Of a stretch of DNA of 64,000 bases, positions 17,855 to 26,091 are shown piece after piece (position 1 is the stretch's first letter; each line of letters starts with the position of its first letter). Source of the DNA: an uncultured Lentisphaerota bacterium. Lineage in GTDB: Bacteria > Verrucomicrobiota > Lentisphaeria > Oligosphaerales > CAITYL01. The notes under the pieces were generated by a model, which was not told the DNA's origin, did not search any database, and saw only the letters and a list, made by a program, of their open reading frames with translations. The DNA is taken from contig CAIXRA010000037.1 of the NCBI GenBank assembly GCA_903921725.1, forward strand, positions 33,322-97,321, in the 5' to 3' direction. The translations under genes were made by a program, and so were the position numbers.

Positions 17855-19936
17855 TCACGCAGGCGGGCTCGCTGAATCATGCTTAATCCGCCTGAATTCC
17901 AAACCGGCGACGGCCACCGAGGCGAACCCCTTGCGCGTGTCCAGCTCCACAAGCCCCGTGACGCGCGGGTGCAGGAGACCGGCCGCCACGACCGACTCAA
18001 TCCGGCCTTCATCCGTGAACCGCAGCCGGACCTTCACGGTGCCCAGTCCCGGCCAGAATGCGCTGCAGAACTCGGCCAGCACGGCGACGGGCGCCGGCGC
18101 GACGAGGCCGATGGGGAGATGATCCTGCCACGCCAGCCCCGGCCGGCACGCCAGGGGCATGCGCGGAAGTGCCAGGAAGAGGCGGTTCAGCCAGCGGTCA
18201 TGCCCCTCGACGCGGTAGCAGTAGAACGTCCCCTCATGTTTGCCGAAATAGAGCCGTCCGCGGCGGGACTGGAAGAAGAGCGTCCCGTCCACCGCCATGC
18301 ACACCTTGAGCGCCAGTTCACTGACGGCGCGGCCGCCGCGCAGGATTTCATAGCGGAACTCCTCGTCCAGCACAAAGCTGATGATGGCGTCCAAACGCTT
18401 GTCTGTGTAGAACGGTTCGACGGTGTCCTTGACGACGGGCAGTTCGTTGGCGTGGTATTCGCCGCCGTTGACATAGGCGACGAAGCTGAACGGGAGCGTT
18501 GCGGCCCCCACCGCCGGGCCCGCCTGCGCCTGCACGTGGATGTGCGGCTGCGGCGAAAATCCGCTGTTGCCGCAGAGTCCGAGAACGGCGCCGCGTTCGA
18601 CCCATTCGCCGACCTTGACTTGAACGGATTTCTCCGCGAAGTGCGAGAGTTCGACGCAGAAGCCGCGCGGATCCTGAATGACGACCAGGTTGCCCCACTT
18701 GTTCGCCTCGTCGGTCGTTCCGGGCGGGCTGTCGGGGAGGCTGTCGACGATCTGGACGACATGGCCGCGGACCGGCGAGAGGACGGGCTTGCGGTAGCAG
18801 TGGTAGTCGTGGAGGCAGGCGCCGTCGCCCGTGTGGGTCTTGCCGTCCTCGCCGGTGATGACGAAGTCGTAGGCGTGGCGCCACTGCCCTTGGTGCGTCC
18901 ACGGGCCATCGAATCCCTGCCACACGGTCCAGCGGCCGGAGAACGGCAGGAACAGCATCCGCTCTTGGCCGGGATAGCGGCGGCGGTTGGCCAGATGGTT
19001 GGCCAGGCGCTCTTCCGGGGTGTGTCCCGGAGCGGCGGAGGTGAGCGGCCGCCGCGCATAGGCCAGCATGCCGAGCATGGCGAGGGTGACGAGGTTGAAC
19101 GGCAGCACGAACGCGGGGACGCCCAGCGCCGGCAGCACATGCAGCGAGGCGTCCAGCGTCACGGCGGTGAACACGGAGGCCAGCGCGGCAAGCAGGAAGC
19201 TGACGGGCGACGGCAGGAGGAAGACGCCGCCGACGGCCATCGCGGCGAAGAGGAAGTTGCAGTTCGCGGGGTCCGCAAACGCCGCGTCGGCCGAACCGCC
19301 GAGAACGGCGCGGGTGAGCGTACCGGCAAAGTAGCCGAGGGTCGCCAGAAGGAAAAGGATGCGCGAGTGCGCGAGCAGCACCAGCGCCAGCGCCACGCCG
19401 AGCGGCACCAGCGGCAGGAACAGGATGGCGCCGAACGACCGGCAGTAGCCGGCCAGCCAGAACGGAAGCCCGAAATCGCCCGCCAGCCACTCCGGCGTCT
19501 GGCGCACGGCCTCGTGGAGTCCGAAGTAGCCGTAGGACGCGGCGTAGGCCAGCCCCGCCACGATCACGAACGGCACGCTGAGCACGGGCAGCCGCAGATG
19601 CGACCAGAGCGGCCCGGCCAGCGCCGTGGTAACGGCAAAGGTGGCGGCTCCGGCGGCCAGCACGAGGAGGAGCCCCGGCAGGGACGGGGCGAGCAGGTGC
19701 CCCAGCGCCAGCCCGACCAGCAGCGGATTGTAGCTGTAGGCGCCCGACTCCAGGAACAGCCACTGCATGCGCAGCAGGACGGCCAGGCCGTAGGCGGCGA
19801 GCAGGCACAGCGCTCCGGCGGCCGCCATCGGCGGATCGGCCAGTGCCGCCACCAGCAGAAGGGCGCCGAGGACGGCGCTGGGGACGAAGAAGATCTCCCC
19901 GCAGCCGCGAAGGATGGGCAGGAGGCGTCCCGTCAT
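17855..19936 (-). CDS. Urea-transporter-like membrane domain fused to M23 metallopeptidase-like domain
   Basis: N-term SGAYSYNPLLVGLALG and UT-type motifs LPVLSVPFVI and GVPAFVLPFNLVTL; C-term SPVRGHVVQIVDS...GNLVVIQDPRGFCVELSHF...VERGAVLGLCGNSGFSPQPHIHVQ. Confidence 0.82.
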   Translation of the reverse strand: MTGRLLPILRGCGEIFFVPSAVLGALLLVAALADPPMAAAGALCLLAAYGLAVLLRMQWLFLESGAYSYNPLLVGLALGHLLAPSLPGLLLVLAAGAATFAVTTALAGPLWSHLRLPVLSVPFVIVAGLAYAASYGYFGLHEAVRQTPEWLAGDFGLPFWLAGYCRSFGAILFLPLVPLGVALALVLLAHSRILFLLATLGYFAGTLTRAVLGGSADAAFADPANCNFLFAAMAVGGVFLLPSPVSFLLAALASVFTAVTLDASLHVLPALGVPAFVLPFNLVTLAMLGMLAYARRPLTSAAPGHTPEERLANHLANRRRYPGQERMLFLPFSGRWTVWQGFDGPWTHQGQWRHAYDFVITGEDGKTHTGDGACLHDYHCYRKPVLSPVRGHVVQIVDSLPDSPPGTTDEANKWGNLVVIQDPRGFCVELSHFAEKSVQVKVGEWVERGAVLGLCGNSGFSPQPHIHVQAQAGPAVGAATLPFSFVAYVNGGEYHANELPVVKDTVEPFYTDKRLDAIISFVLDEEFRYEILRGGRAVSELALKVCMAVDGTLFFQSRRGRLYFGKHEGTFYCYRVEGHDRWLNRLFLALPRMPLACRPGLAWQDHLPIGLVAPAPVAVLAEFCSAFWPGLGTVKVRLRFTDEGRIESVVAAGLLHPRVTGLVELDTRKGFASVAVAGLEFRRIKHDSASPPA

Positions 19937-21297
19937 GCGCCGCGCCCTTCCGCTTTCAGGCGGGCGGGCAGCTTCTCCCGCCGCGTCATGTCCGTCAGGT
20001 CCTCGGCCTCGCGGATGAGGTCCACGGTGCCGTCCATGGCGACGAGCACGGAGGCGGGGCGGTACTCGATGAACTGCATGGACTGGGTATGGTTGTAGGC
20101 GCCGACGGGGGAGATGACCAGCCGGGTGCCGCGCAGCAGCGGCGGCAGCAGGATCCCCTCGTCGATGACATCAATGTTCATGCATAGCGGGCCATAGATG
20201 ACGCTGGGTTCGTTGACGCCGCCGACCTCACGGTCCAGCTCGATGTTGAACTTGTACCAGAAGGCGGTGAACAGCAGGTTCACGCCGGCGTCCGCCACAT
20301 AGGCGCGGGTGCCGTCGGGCAGGCGCTTCGTCGCGGTCACCGTGGAAATCAGCCAGCCGGCCTCGTCGACCAGCGCGCGGCCCGACTCCAGGATGAGTTT
20401 CGGGACATCGCCGGGGCGCAGGGCCGAAGAGAGGGCGCGGCCGACCTCCTCCGCGTACTCGTCGATGGACGGCAGGGAAACCTCCGGCGAGAGGTAGCTG
20501 CCCTTGAGGCGGCTGTGTGACGGGAAACCGCCGCCGATGTCGAGATATTCGATGGAGAAAGCGAACGACTTCTCCACTTCGTAGGCGAACTCCACCATCT
20601 TCTTGACCTGGCGCCCGTAGGCGGCGGCCTCCATGATGTAGGTGCCGATGTGGCAGTGCAGCCCCTTGAGCACGAGCCGGCCGCCGTTCTTCATGCGCTT
20701 GACGGCCTCCAGCGCCTGGCCGCTCTCCAGGTTGAAACCGAAGCGGGACCACTGCGGCTGGATGCCGGAATCGAGGTTCAGGCGGATGCCGACGTGGACG
20801 TGGCGCCGGAGCTTCTTGGCGATCGCCTCCAGATCGTACAGCTCGTCGAGGTTGTCGATGTTGATCATGGCCCCCTCGTGCGCCGCCTTCTCCAGCGCGG
20901 CGGGGGACTTGTGCGGGCCGTTGAAGATGATGCGGTTGCCGGGGACGCCCTGGGCCCGCGCCTTCTCGTACTCCATCGCCGACACCACCTCCGCCAGTGA
21001 GCCTTCTTGGTGCATGACGGCGCAGACGGCGGCCAGGTAGTTGGTCTTGTAGGACCAGCCGAACGCCACGTTGGGGTAGCGCGTGGAGAACGCCCCGTAC
21101 ATCCGGCGGTAGCGCTGGCGCAGCGTCCGCTCCGAGTAGACGTAAAGCGGGGAGCCGTGCTTAGAAACCAGCTCCTCCACCGGCACGCCGTCAATCTCGC
21201 TGCGCACCTTCCGGGAATAGGCCGGACTGCGCCCGTACTTGTTCATCAGCCCCGTGACGAGCTTGTTGATTACCGGCTTCTCATAGGGACGTTTCAT
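19933..21297 (-). CDS. Fold-III PLP-dependent decarboxylase (DapDC/Orn-DC-like)
   Basis: HGSPLYVYSERTLRQRYRRMYGAF, FGWSYKTNYLAAVC (PLP-lysine region), HCHIGTYI, YLDIGGGFPS and LESGRALVDEAG; ATGA overlap with the next gene. Confidence 0.87.
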   Translation of the reverse strand: MKRPYEKPVINKLVTGLMNKYGRSPAYSRKVRSEIDGVPVEELVSKHGSPLYVYSERTLRQRYRRMYGAFSTRYPNVAFGWSYKTNYLAAVCAVMHQEGSLAEVVSAMEYEKARAQGVPGNRIIFNGPHKSPAALEKAAHEGAMINIDNLDELYDLEAIAKKLRRHVHVGIRLNLDSGIQPQWSRFGFNLESGQALEAVKRMKNGGRLVLKGLHCHIGTYIMEAAAYGRQVKKMVEFAYEVEKSFAFSIEYLDIGGGFPSHSRLKGSYLSPEVSLPSIDEYAEEVGRALSSALRPGDVPKLILESGRALVDEAGWLISTVTATKRLPDGTRAYVADAGVNLLFTAFWYKFNIELDREVGGVNEPSVIYGPLCMNIDVIDEGILLPPLLRGTRLVISPVGAYNHTQSMQFIEYRPASVLVAMDGTVDLIREAEDLTDMTRREKLPARLKAEGRGA

Positions 21298-22334
21298 GGG
21301 GCTTCCCCGCGGGTTATGGCTTTCTGGAAAAGGGACATGTCGGTCACCAGTTCATAGGTGTAGCGCACGAACAGCTTGCCGGCCTCGTATTCCATCTCCT
21401 CCGGCACCGGCAGCCCGAAGCAGCGGCGGATCAGGCGCGACGGCAGGTTGATGCCGACGCCGGTGGCGAAGTACGACCACGCCGGGAAGCGCGGGTTGAT
21501 CTCGATCATGTACACGCGGTCGCCGCTGACGATGCATTCCAGCTCGAACGGGCCGCGCCACTTGAACTTGCCGATGAATTCTTCCGTCGCCCGGAGCATC
21601 GGCCCGTGCTTGACGGTCACGCCCGTCCAGATTTTGCCGAGGGCGGTGACGGATAATTTTTTAATGCCGACCTGCCCCAGGGAGTTCCCCTCGCCGTCGC
21701 CCAGCCCCACCACGTTCATCTCGTCGCCGGACACCACCTGCTGCACGATGACCGGGTAGCCCCACTCCGCCACCAGGTCATGGTAGTGCGAGATCGCCTC
21801 CTGCGTGGTGTGGCAGCGGTAGGCCTTGTAGAAGCTGCCCTTGACCATCACCGGCAGCCCGATGGCCTCGACCGCCTGGAGAAACTCGTCCATCCCGCTC
21901 ACCACCTTCGTGCGCGGCAGCGAAATGCCGATGCGGTCAGAAATCTCGATGAGCCGGTCCTTGCCCCGCAGCTTGAACTGCTCCATGTCCGGAAGGAAGG
22001 TGCGGATGCCATGGGCGGCCAGGTCGGCCGCATACTTGATATAGAGCGGCAGCTCGGCGTCGAGGTTGGGGATGACAATGTCCAGGCCGTGCGACTTCTT
22101 GATGTACAGCAGCCGTTCGAGGAACGCCTCGCCGCTGCCCGACGGATAGGGCATGATGAACGACTTGTCCACGACCCAGTCCATGAAGATGCCCGGTTCC
22201 ATGGCGTCGTAGGCCAGGCCGACAATCTCCGCGTTCAGGCCGCTGTCTTCCTTCAGGCTGCGGGCCACGCCGACGCCGGGGCCGGGGTTGTCCACCGCAT
22301 TGATGCCCGAAATGCCGATGAAAAGCTTGTCCAC
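21294..22334 (-). CDS. ATP-grasp ligase (carbamoyl-phosphate-synthase-like)
   Basis: IGLPVMVKGSFYKAYRCHT, GYPVIVQQVVSGDEMNVVGLGD and FELECIVSGDRVYMIEINPRFPAWSYFATGVGINLP; overlaps the decarboxylase start. Confidence 0.88.
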   Translation of the reverse strand: MDKLFIGISGINAVDNPGPGVGVARSLKEDSGLNAEIVGLAYDAMEPGIFMDWVVDKSFIMPYPSGSGEAFLERLLYIKKSHGLDIVIPNLDAELPLYIKYAADLAAHGIRTFLPDMEQFKLRGKDRLIEISDRIGISLPRTKVVSGMDEFLQAVEAIGLPVMVKGSFYKAYRCHTTQEAISHYHDLVAEWGYPVIVQQVVSGDEMNVVGLGDGEGNSLGQVGIKKLSVTALGKIWTGVTVKHGPMLRATEEFIGKFKWRGPFELECIVSGDRVYMIEINPRFPAWSYFATGVGINLPSRLIRRCFGLPVPEEMEYEAGKLFVRYTYELVTDMSLFQKAITRGEAP

Positions 22335-22393
22335 GGTGAGGATTCCATTTTTGAATGATTAATGCATTTGCACATTATTTTGCGTGGCAACTC

Positions 22394-22431
22394 TTTGGAG
22401 TGCGGCAATAAGTGCATCCGTTTGCCGCTTT
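22394..22431. repeat. Left arm of a perfect 38-bp inverted repeat
   Basis: tttggagtgcggcaataagtgcatccgtttgccgcttt; exact reverse complement at 22534..22571. Confidence 0.97.
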
Positions 22432-22533
22432 CCAACTAAGGCGGAGCCACTATGGCAATACCTTATAGATTGCCGCCACAACTAAGTCAACAAAACCTAA
22501 AACACCAGAACACCAGCGCTCCGCACGAATGAA

Positions 22534-22571
22534 AAAGCGGCAAACGGATGCACTTATTGCCGCACTCCAAA
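22534..22571. repeat. Right arm of a perfect 38-bp inverted repeat (102-bp spacer)
   Basis: aaagcggcaaacggatgcacttattgccgcactccaaa. Confidence 0.97.
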
Positions 22572-22651
22572 TTTGCAGGCGCTTCGCTTTCTCTTGGCGT
22601 CTTTGCGAACTTCTGTGATTTTTTTGGATTCCGGCTCTGCCGGGTTGGGCT

Positions 22652-22894
22652 TCACCCCGTCACCAGCCCGAAGCTTTTCAGGACGCTCACGAAGTCCGCC
22701 ACGTCGCGCTGTGCCTCCTCGCGCGTCACCTCATACGCCTCCGCCAGCCGCCGGGCGGTCTCCCCATCGTCGGCGCCGGCGCGGAACGCATTGAGGATGT
22801 ACAGGCCGGTCTCGCTGGTCTGGAAGCTGTCGCCGGTCAGCGGGTTGAAGATGAACCCCTCTTCGTTGATGGCCAGGTGGGAAAGTTTTTGCAT
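22652..22894 (-). CDS. PqqD-like protein (RiPP recognition element-type fold)
   Basis: 80 aa; INEEGFIFNPLTGDSFQTSETGLYILNAFRAGADDGETARRLAEAYEVTREEAQRDVADFVSVLKSFGLV matches the PqqD pattern. Confidence 0.8.
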   Translation of the reverse strand: MQKLSHLAINEEGFIFNPLTGDSFQTSETGLYILNAFRAGADDGETARRLAEAYEVTREEAQRDVADFVSVLKSFGLVTG

Positions 22895-22945
22895 GGGGGG
22901 CTCCCGGGTAATTGTCGATGATTGACGGTGCCGTTTCTGATTCCG

Positions 22946-23665
22946 TTACCGGCGACCCTTGCCGCCGCCACCCCCACCACCACCCCCACCACCGCCGCCG
23001 CCGCGCGGACCCGCCGCGGGCACGTCCGCCACCACGACCATTTTAAGCCCTTCCAGGGCCCGCGCGTTTCCCGGACTAAGCAACAGCACCTTCTGGAAGC
23101 AGGCATCGCCCCCCTTGGCGTCCCCGGCCTTCTTGAGAGAAAAACCCAGCCCCAGCAGCATTTCCGTGTCGGTTGGGTAGAGTGTCGTCATCTTGCGGTA
23201 GATTATGGTGGCCTTCCGGAAGTCGCGCGCCAAGTACGTCAACCAGGCCATCCGGGAATTGGCGGTGTAGTTGTCGGAATCGCGCGCCAGCACCGACTGC
23301 CCCGTCCGCAGCGCGTCCTCGTTCTTCCCCAGCGCGGTCTGGGCCGCCATCAACCCCAGCAGCGGCTCGACGGCCGATGACGCAAGCTGGGACGCCTTCT
23401 TGTAGCGGGTGATGCTGGCCTCATACTGCTTGTTGCAGTACTGGAGCCAGCCAAGGCGATACTGGACGATGTACTCGGCGTTCGCCGCCGTCCCGAGTTT
23501 TTCCAGCGGCTCGATCGCCTTGACGTAGTCCTTTCCCTGTTCGGCGTCATAGGACTCCTGCAGGGCCGTGCCCAGCACGGCGGAGGAAAGCTCCGCGCGA
23601 ACGGGAGCGGCAAAAACGGCCAGCAGTGCCGCGTGGACAAGAAGGAACACGGTAGTTTTTTTCAC
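22946..23665 (-). CDS. Exported TPR protein with poly-Gly C-terminal tail
   Basis: Signal peptide, TPR-like helices (LGTAANAEYIVQYRLGWLQYCNKQYEASITRY), C-term GPRG(14)KGRR. Confidence 0.8.
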   Translation of the reverse strand: MKKTTVFLLVHAALLAVFAAPVRAELSSAVLGTALQESYDAEQGKDYVKAIEPLEKLGTAANAEYIVQYRLGWLQYCNKQYEASITRYKKASQLASSAVEPLLGLMAAQTALGKNEDALRTGQSVLARDSDNYTANSRMAWLTYLARDFRKATIIYRKMTTLYPTDTEMLLGLGFSLKKAGDAKGGDACFQKVLLLSPGNARALEGLKMVVVADVPAAGPRGGGGGGGGGGGGGGKGRR

Positions 23666-24318
23666 GAGAAATCTCTCCTTGTTTTTCTTGATCCGGAACC
23701 GTCAAGACTCACCATGTGAGTGGAGCCTTCGGCAAAAAGGTTACAACGGCACCGGCACCTGCCGCTCCCATGCTTCCGCCTACTTTTGCATCCCGCAAAC
23801 CTCGATGAACATATACCACACCGGCACCAACTCCCAACCGGCAACCGTGAAACGCCCCCACACGCTTGCGTTTGGCTGCTTGTTGCCAGTGTCGGTGCCC
23901 TCTGTGCCGCCAGCAGTAAAGCAGGGGGTGTGCCAATCCATAAAACCTGCGGACTCCTGCATTGCGCCTGCGCGCCTTGACATGAAACGCCGGGAATCCA
24001 ATCGCATGCGCTCAAGATGGTTGCAGCTGTTGATTATGCCGGGCTGTGCTGGTTGTCGGAGCAACTCCATCCGTTTGATCGCGGGTGTGCCCGGCGTGCA
24101 GAATTTGCACAAGACGGGTGATGTGTGAAGAAAATACACAGCCCGAATCGCGTCCATGCCGCCTGTTCCGCCGCTGCGTCCTCTTCCTCTGCGCGGCCCG
24201 CAGGATTTGCCGCTGCGGCCTCCGCAATTTTTCATCCTGCCGGCGGCACCCGGCGGGTGAGGCGCACGGCACCGATTCGGGGCGGGCTTCCGGCATTACC
24301 CCTCGACGTGCGGGCGGG

Positions 24319-24633
24319 TCAGCGGCCGCGTGACGGACTGACGGTGGGGCCGAGGCTGCCGGTGGCGTCGAAGTGATAGATCGTCTCGCCCTCGCGGCAC
24401 CAGCCGAACTTCTCGCGGGCGACGCGCTCGATGGCGCGGCGGTCCTTGCGCAGATCCTCGATCTCCTTGCGGAGCTGCATGACTTCCTGCTGCCGTTCGG
24501 CAAGCGTTTTTTCGGTGGCGGACAGGTCGCCGCGGAGATTGCGGTAGGTGCAGTAGTGCGGGTACAGGACAAGCCCGCCGACAAGCAGCACCGTCACCAG
24601 GCAGAAAAACATGAAGATGTTCAAGAGTTTCAT
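24319..24633 (-). CDS. FtsB/DivIC-family septum formation protein
   Basis: 104 aa, N-terminal TM, coiled coil, and RAIERVAREKFGWCREGETIYHF. Confidence 0.85.
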   Translation of the reverse strand: MKLLNIFMFFCLVTVLLVGGLVLYPHYCTYRNLRGDLSATEKTLAERQQEVMQLRKEIEDLRKDRRAIERVAREKFGWCREGETIYHFDATGSLGPTVSPSRGR

Positions 24634-24672
24634 GGCGTGTCTGGAGGGGTTTCCGCCGGGCTGTTTTTCCGG

Positions 24673-26040
24673 CTAACGGAGTGACAACATAATCCGGTAT
24701 TGGCGCAATACGAAGCTGCCTTCGACTTTCTGGAGCGTGAGCAGGCCGACGGGGATGTTAGCGCCGGTTTCCAGCCCCCGCAGACGGCGGCCGACCTCCT
24801 CGACCGAGTTCACCCCGATGTCACCGATCTGGGCGATGATGTCGCCCCGGCGGACGCCAAGTTCGGCAAGGGGGCTTCCCTCCTCGACCGAGCTGATGGC
24901 CAGCCCGGGAACTTCGGCGGGAATGCCCATGGCCTTGCGGAGCGGCTGCGTCAGCTCCTGAAGCTGGAGGCCAAGCCGCTGGCGGAGCAGGTCGGCGGCA
25001 CTCATTTCCGGAAGTTTGAACATGACGTTGCGGCCGTCCGCCAAATTGAGCCGCAACAACTGCCCCGGCGTGAGGCGCCACAGCACGCGCCCCAATTCCA
25101 GCGCGCGGTTGACGGCGACGCCGTTGGCACGGAGAATACGGTCGCCGTTCTTGATCCCCACCCTGGCGGCGGGCCCGGCGGGATCCACGTCGGCGGCCAC
25201 GGCGTTGAGTTCGCTGCCGACCACCCGCGTGTCGGGGACGAAGCCGCAGGTGGCCTGGGAGAAGCGGGAGGGCACAAGCCAGCGCCCGAGGACGTTCTCC
25301 ATGCGACGGGCGGGAATTGCGAAACCAATCCCCTCCGCGTCGCGGCGGATGGCCAGATTCAGGCCGATGAGCTGCCCGTCGGCATTGACGAGGGGGCCGC
25401 CGCTGTTGCCTGGATTGATGGCGGCGTCGGTCTGGAGAATGTCGTCGAACTGGCGGTTGCCTTCCTGGAGGGAACGGTTGCGCGCGCTGATCACGCCGAC
25501 GGATACGGTGTTTTCAAGGCCGAACGGATTGCCGACGGCAACGACGCTTTCGCCGAGTAGGATGTCGTCGGGCGCGCCGAACTCGATGGAGGCCAGCTTC
25601 ACGCCGGCCGGCAGGTCGGTGACCTGAAGAAGGGCTAGGTCGTTCGACGCATCGCCGGCGCGCATCCTGGCGGGATGGATCTTGCCGTCCGCAAGCCGGA
25701 CCATGATCTTGGTGGCGCGGCGGACCACGTGAAAGTTGGTGATGATGAGGCCGGAGGAGTCCACCACCACGCCGCTGCCCAGCGGAATCGCCTCCTTCAC
25801 CAAGCGCGGGCGGCTGTTGAAAAACTCGTTGAAATAGGCGTTGAACGGGTCGTCCACTACCTGCACCACCTGCTCGGTGCTGATGTTGACAACGCTCGGC
25901 ATGGCTTTTTGCACGGCCTCGACGATGGGTGTCCGCCGGCCGGTGGATCCAGCCGCCAGCGCATCGGCGGCAACCAGCAGGAACAAGGCGCAGGCGGCGG
26001 CCGGAAAGAGGCGCAACACGACAGTTGAAGCCGCCCGCAT
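24673..26040 (-). CDS. HtrA/Deg-family S1C serine protease with PDZ domains
   Basis: PLGSGVVVDSSGLIITNFHVV, ASNDLALLQV and TDAAINPGNSGGPLVNADGQLIGLN; an alternative ATG 30 bp upstream is possible. Confidence 0.92.
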   Translation of the reverse strand: MRAASTVVLRLFPAAACALFLLVAADALAAGSTGRRTPIVEAVQKAMPSVVNISTEQVVQVVDDPFNAYFNEFFNSRPRLVKEAIPLGSGVVVDSSGLIITNFHVVRRATKIMVRLADGKIHPARMRAGDASNDLALLQVTDLPAGVKLASIEFGAPDDILLGESVVAVGNPFGLENTVSVGVISARNRSLQEGNRQFDDILQTDAAINPGNSGGPLVNADGQLIGLNLAIRRDAEGIGFAIPARRMENVLGRWLVPSRFSQATCGFVPDTRVVGSELNAVAADVDPAGPAARVGIKNGDRILRANGVAVNRALELGRVLWRLTPGQLLRLNLADGRNVMFKLPEMSAADLLRQRLGLQLQELTQPLRKAMGIPAEVPGLAISSVEEGSPLAELGVRRGDIIAQIGDIGVNSVEEVGRRLRGLETGANIPVGLLTLQKVEGSFVLRQYRIMLSLR

Positions 26041-26091
26041 GCATGCTATTTTATAATAGCCATTTCCCATGTTCATGAATGGAGGTTTCCT

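Noticed and set aside
17879-20098. 739-aa plus-strand ORF
   Set aside because: Antisense to the UT-M23 gene; Arg/Gln/Glu-rich composition typical of a mirror ORF.
22253-22925. Two short ORFs both beginning MHLLPHSK (22253..22435 - and 22548..22925 +), considered as RiPP precursor peptides
   Set aside because: The shared sequence is simply the two arms of the 38-bp inverted repeat read in opposite directions; no precursor-like leader/core layout.
22960-23010. CCN/GGN-rich run considered as a repeat array
   Set aside because: It encodes the poly-Gly tail of the TPR protein; no spacer/repeat structure, so not CRISPR.
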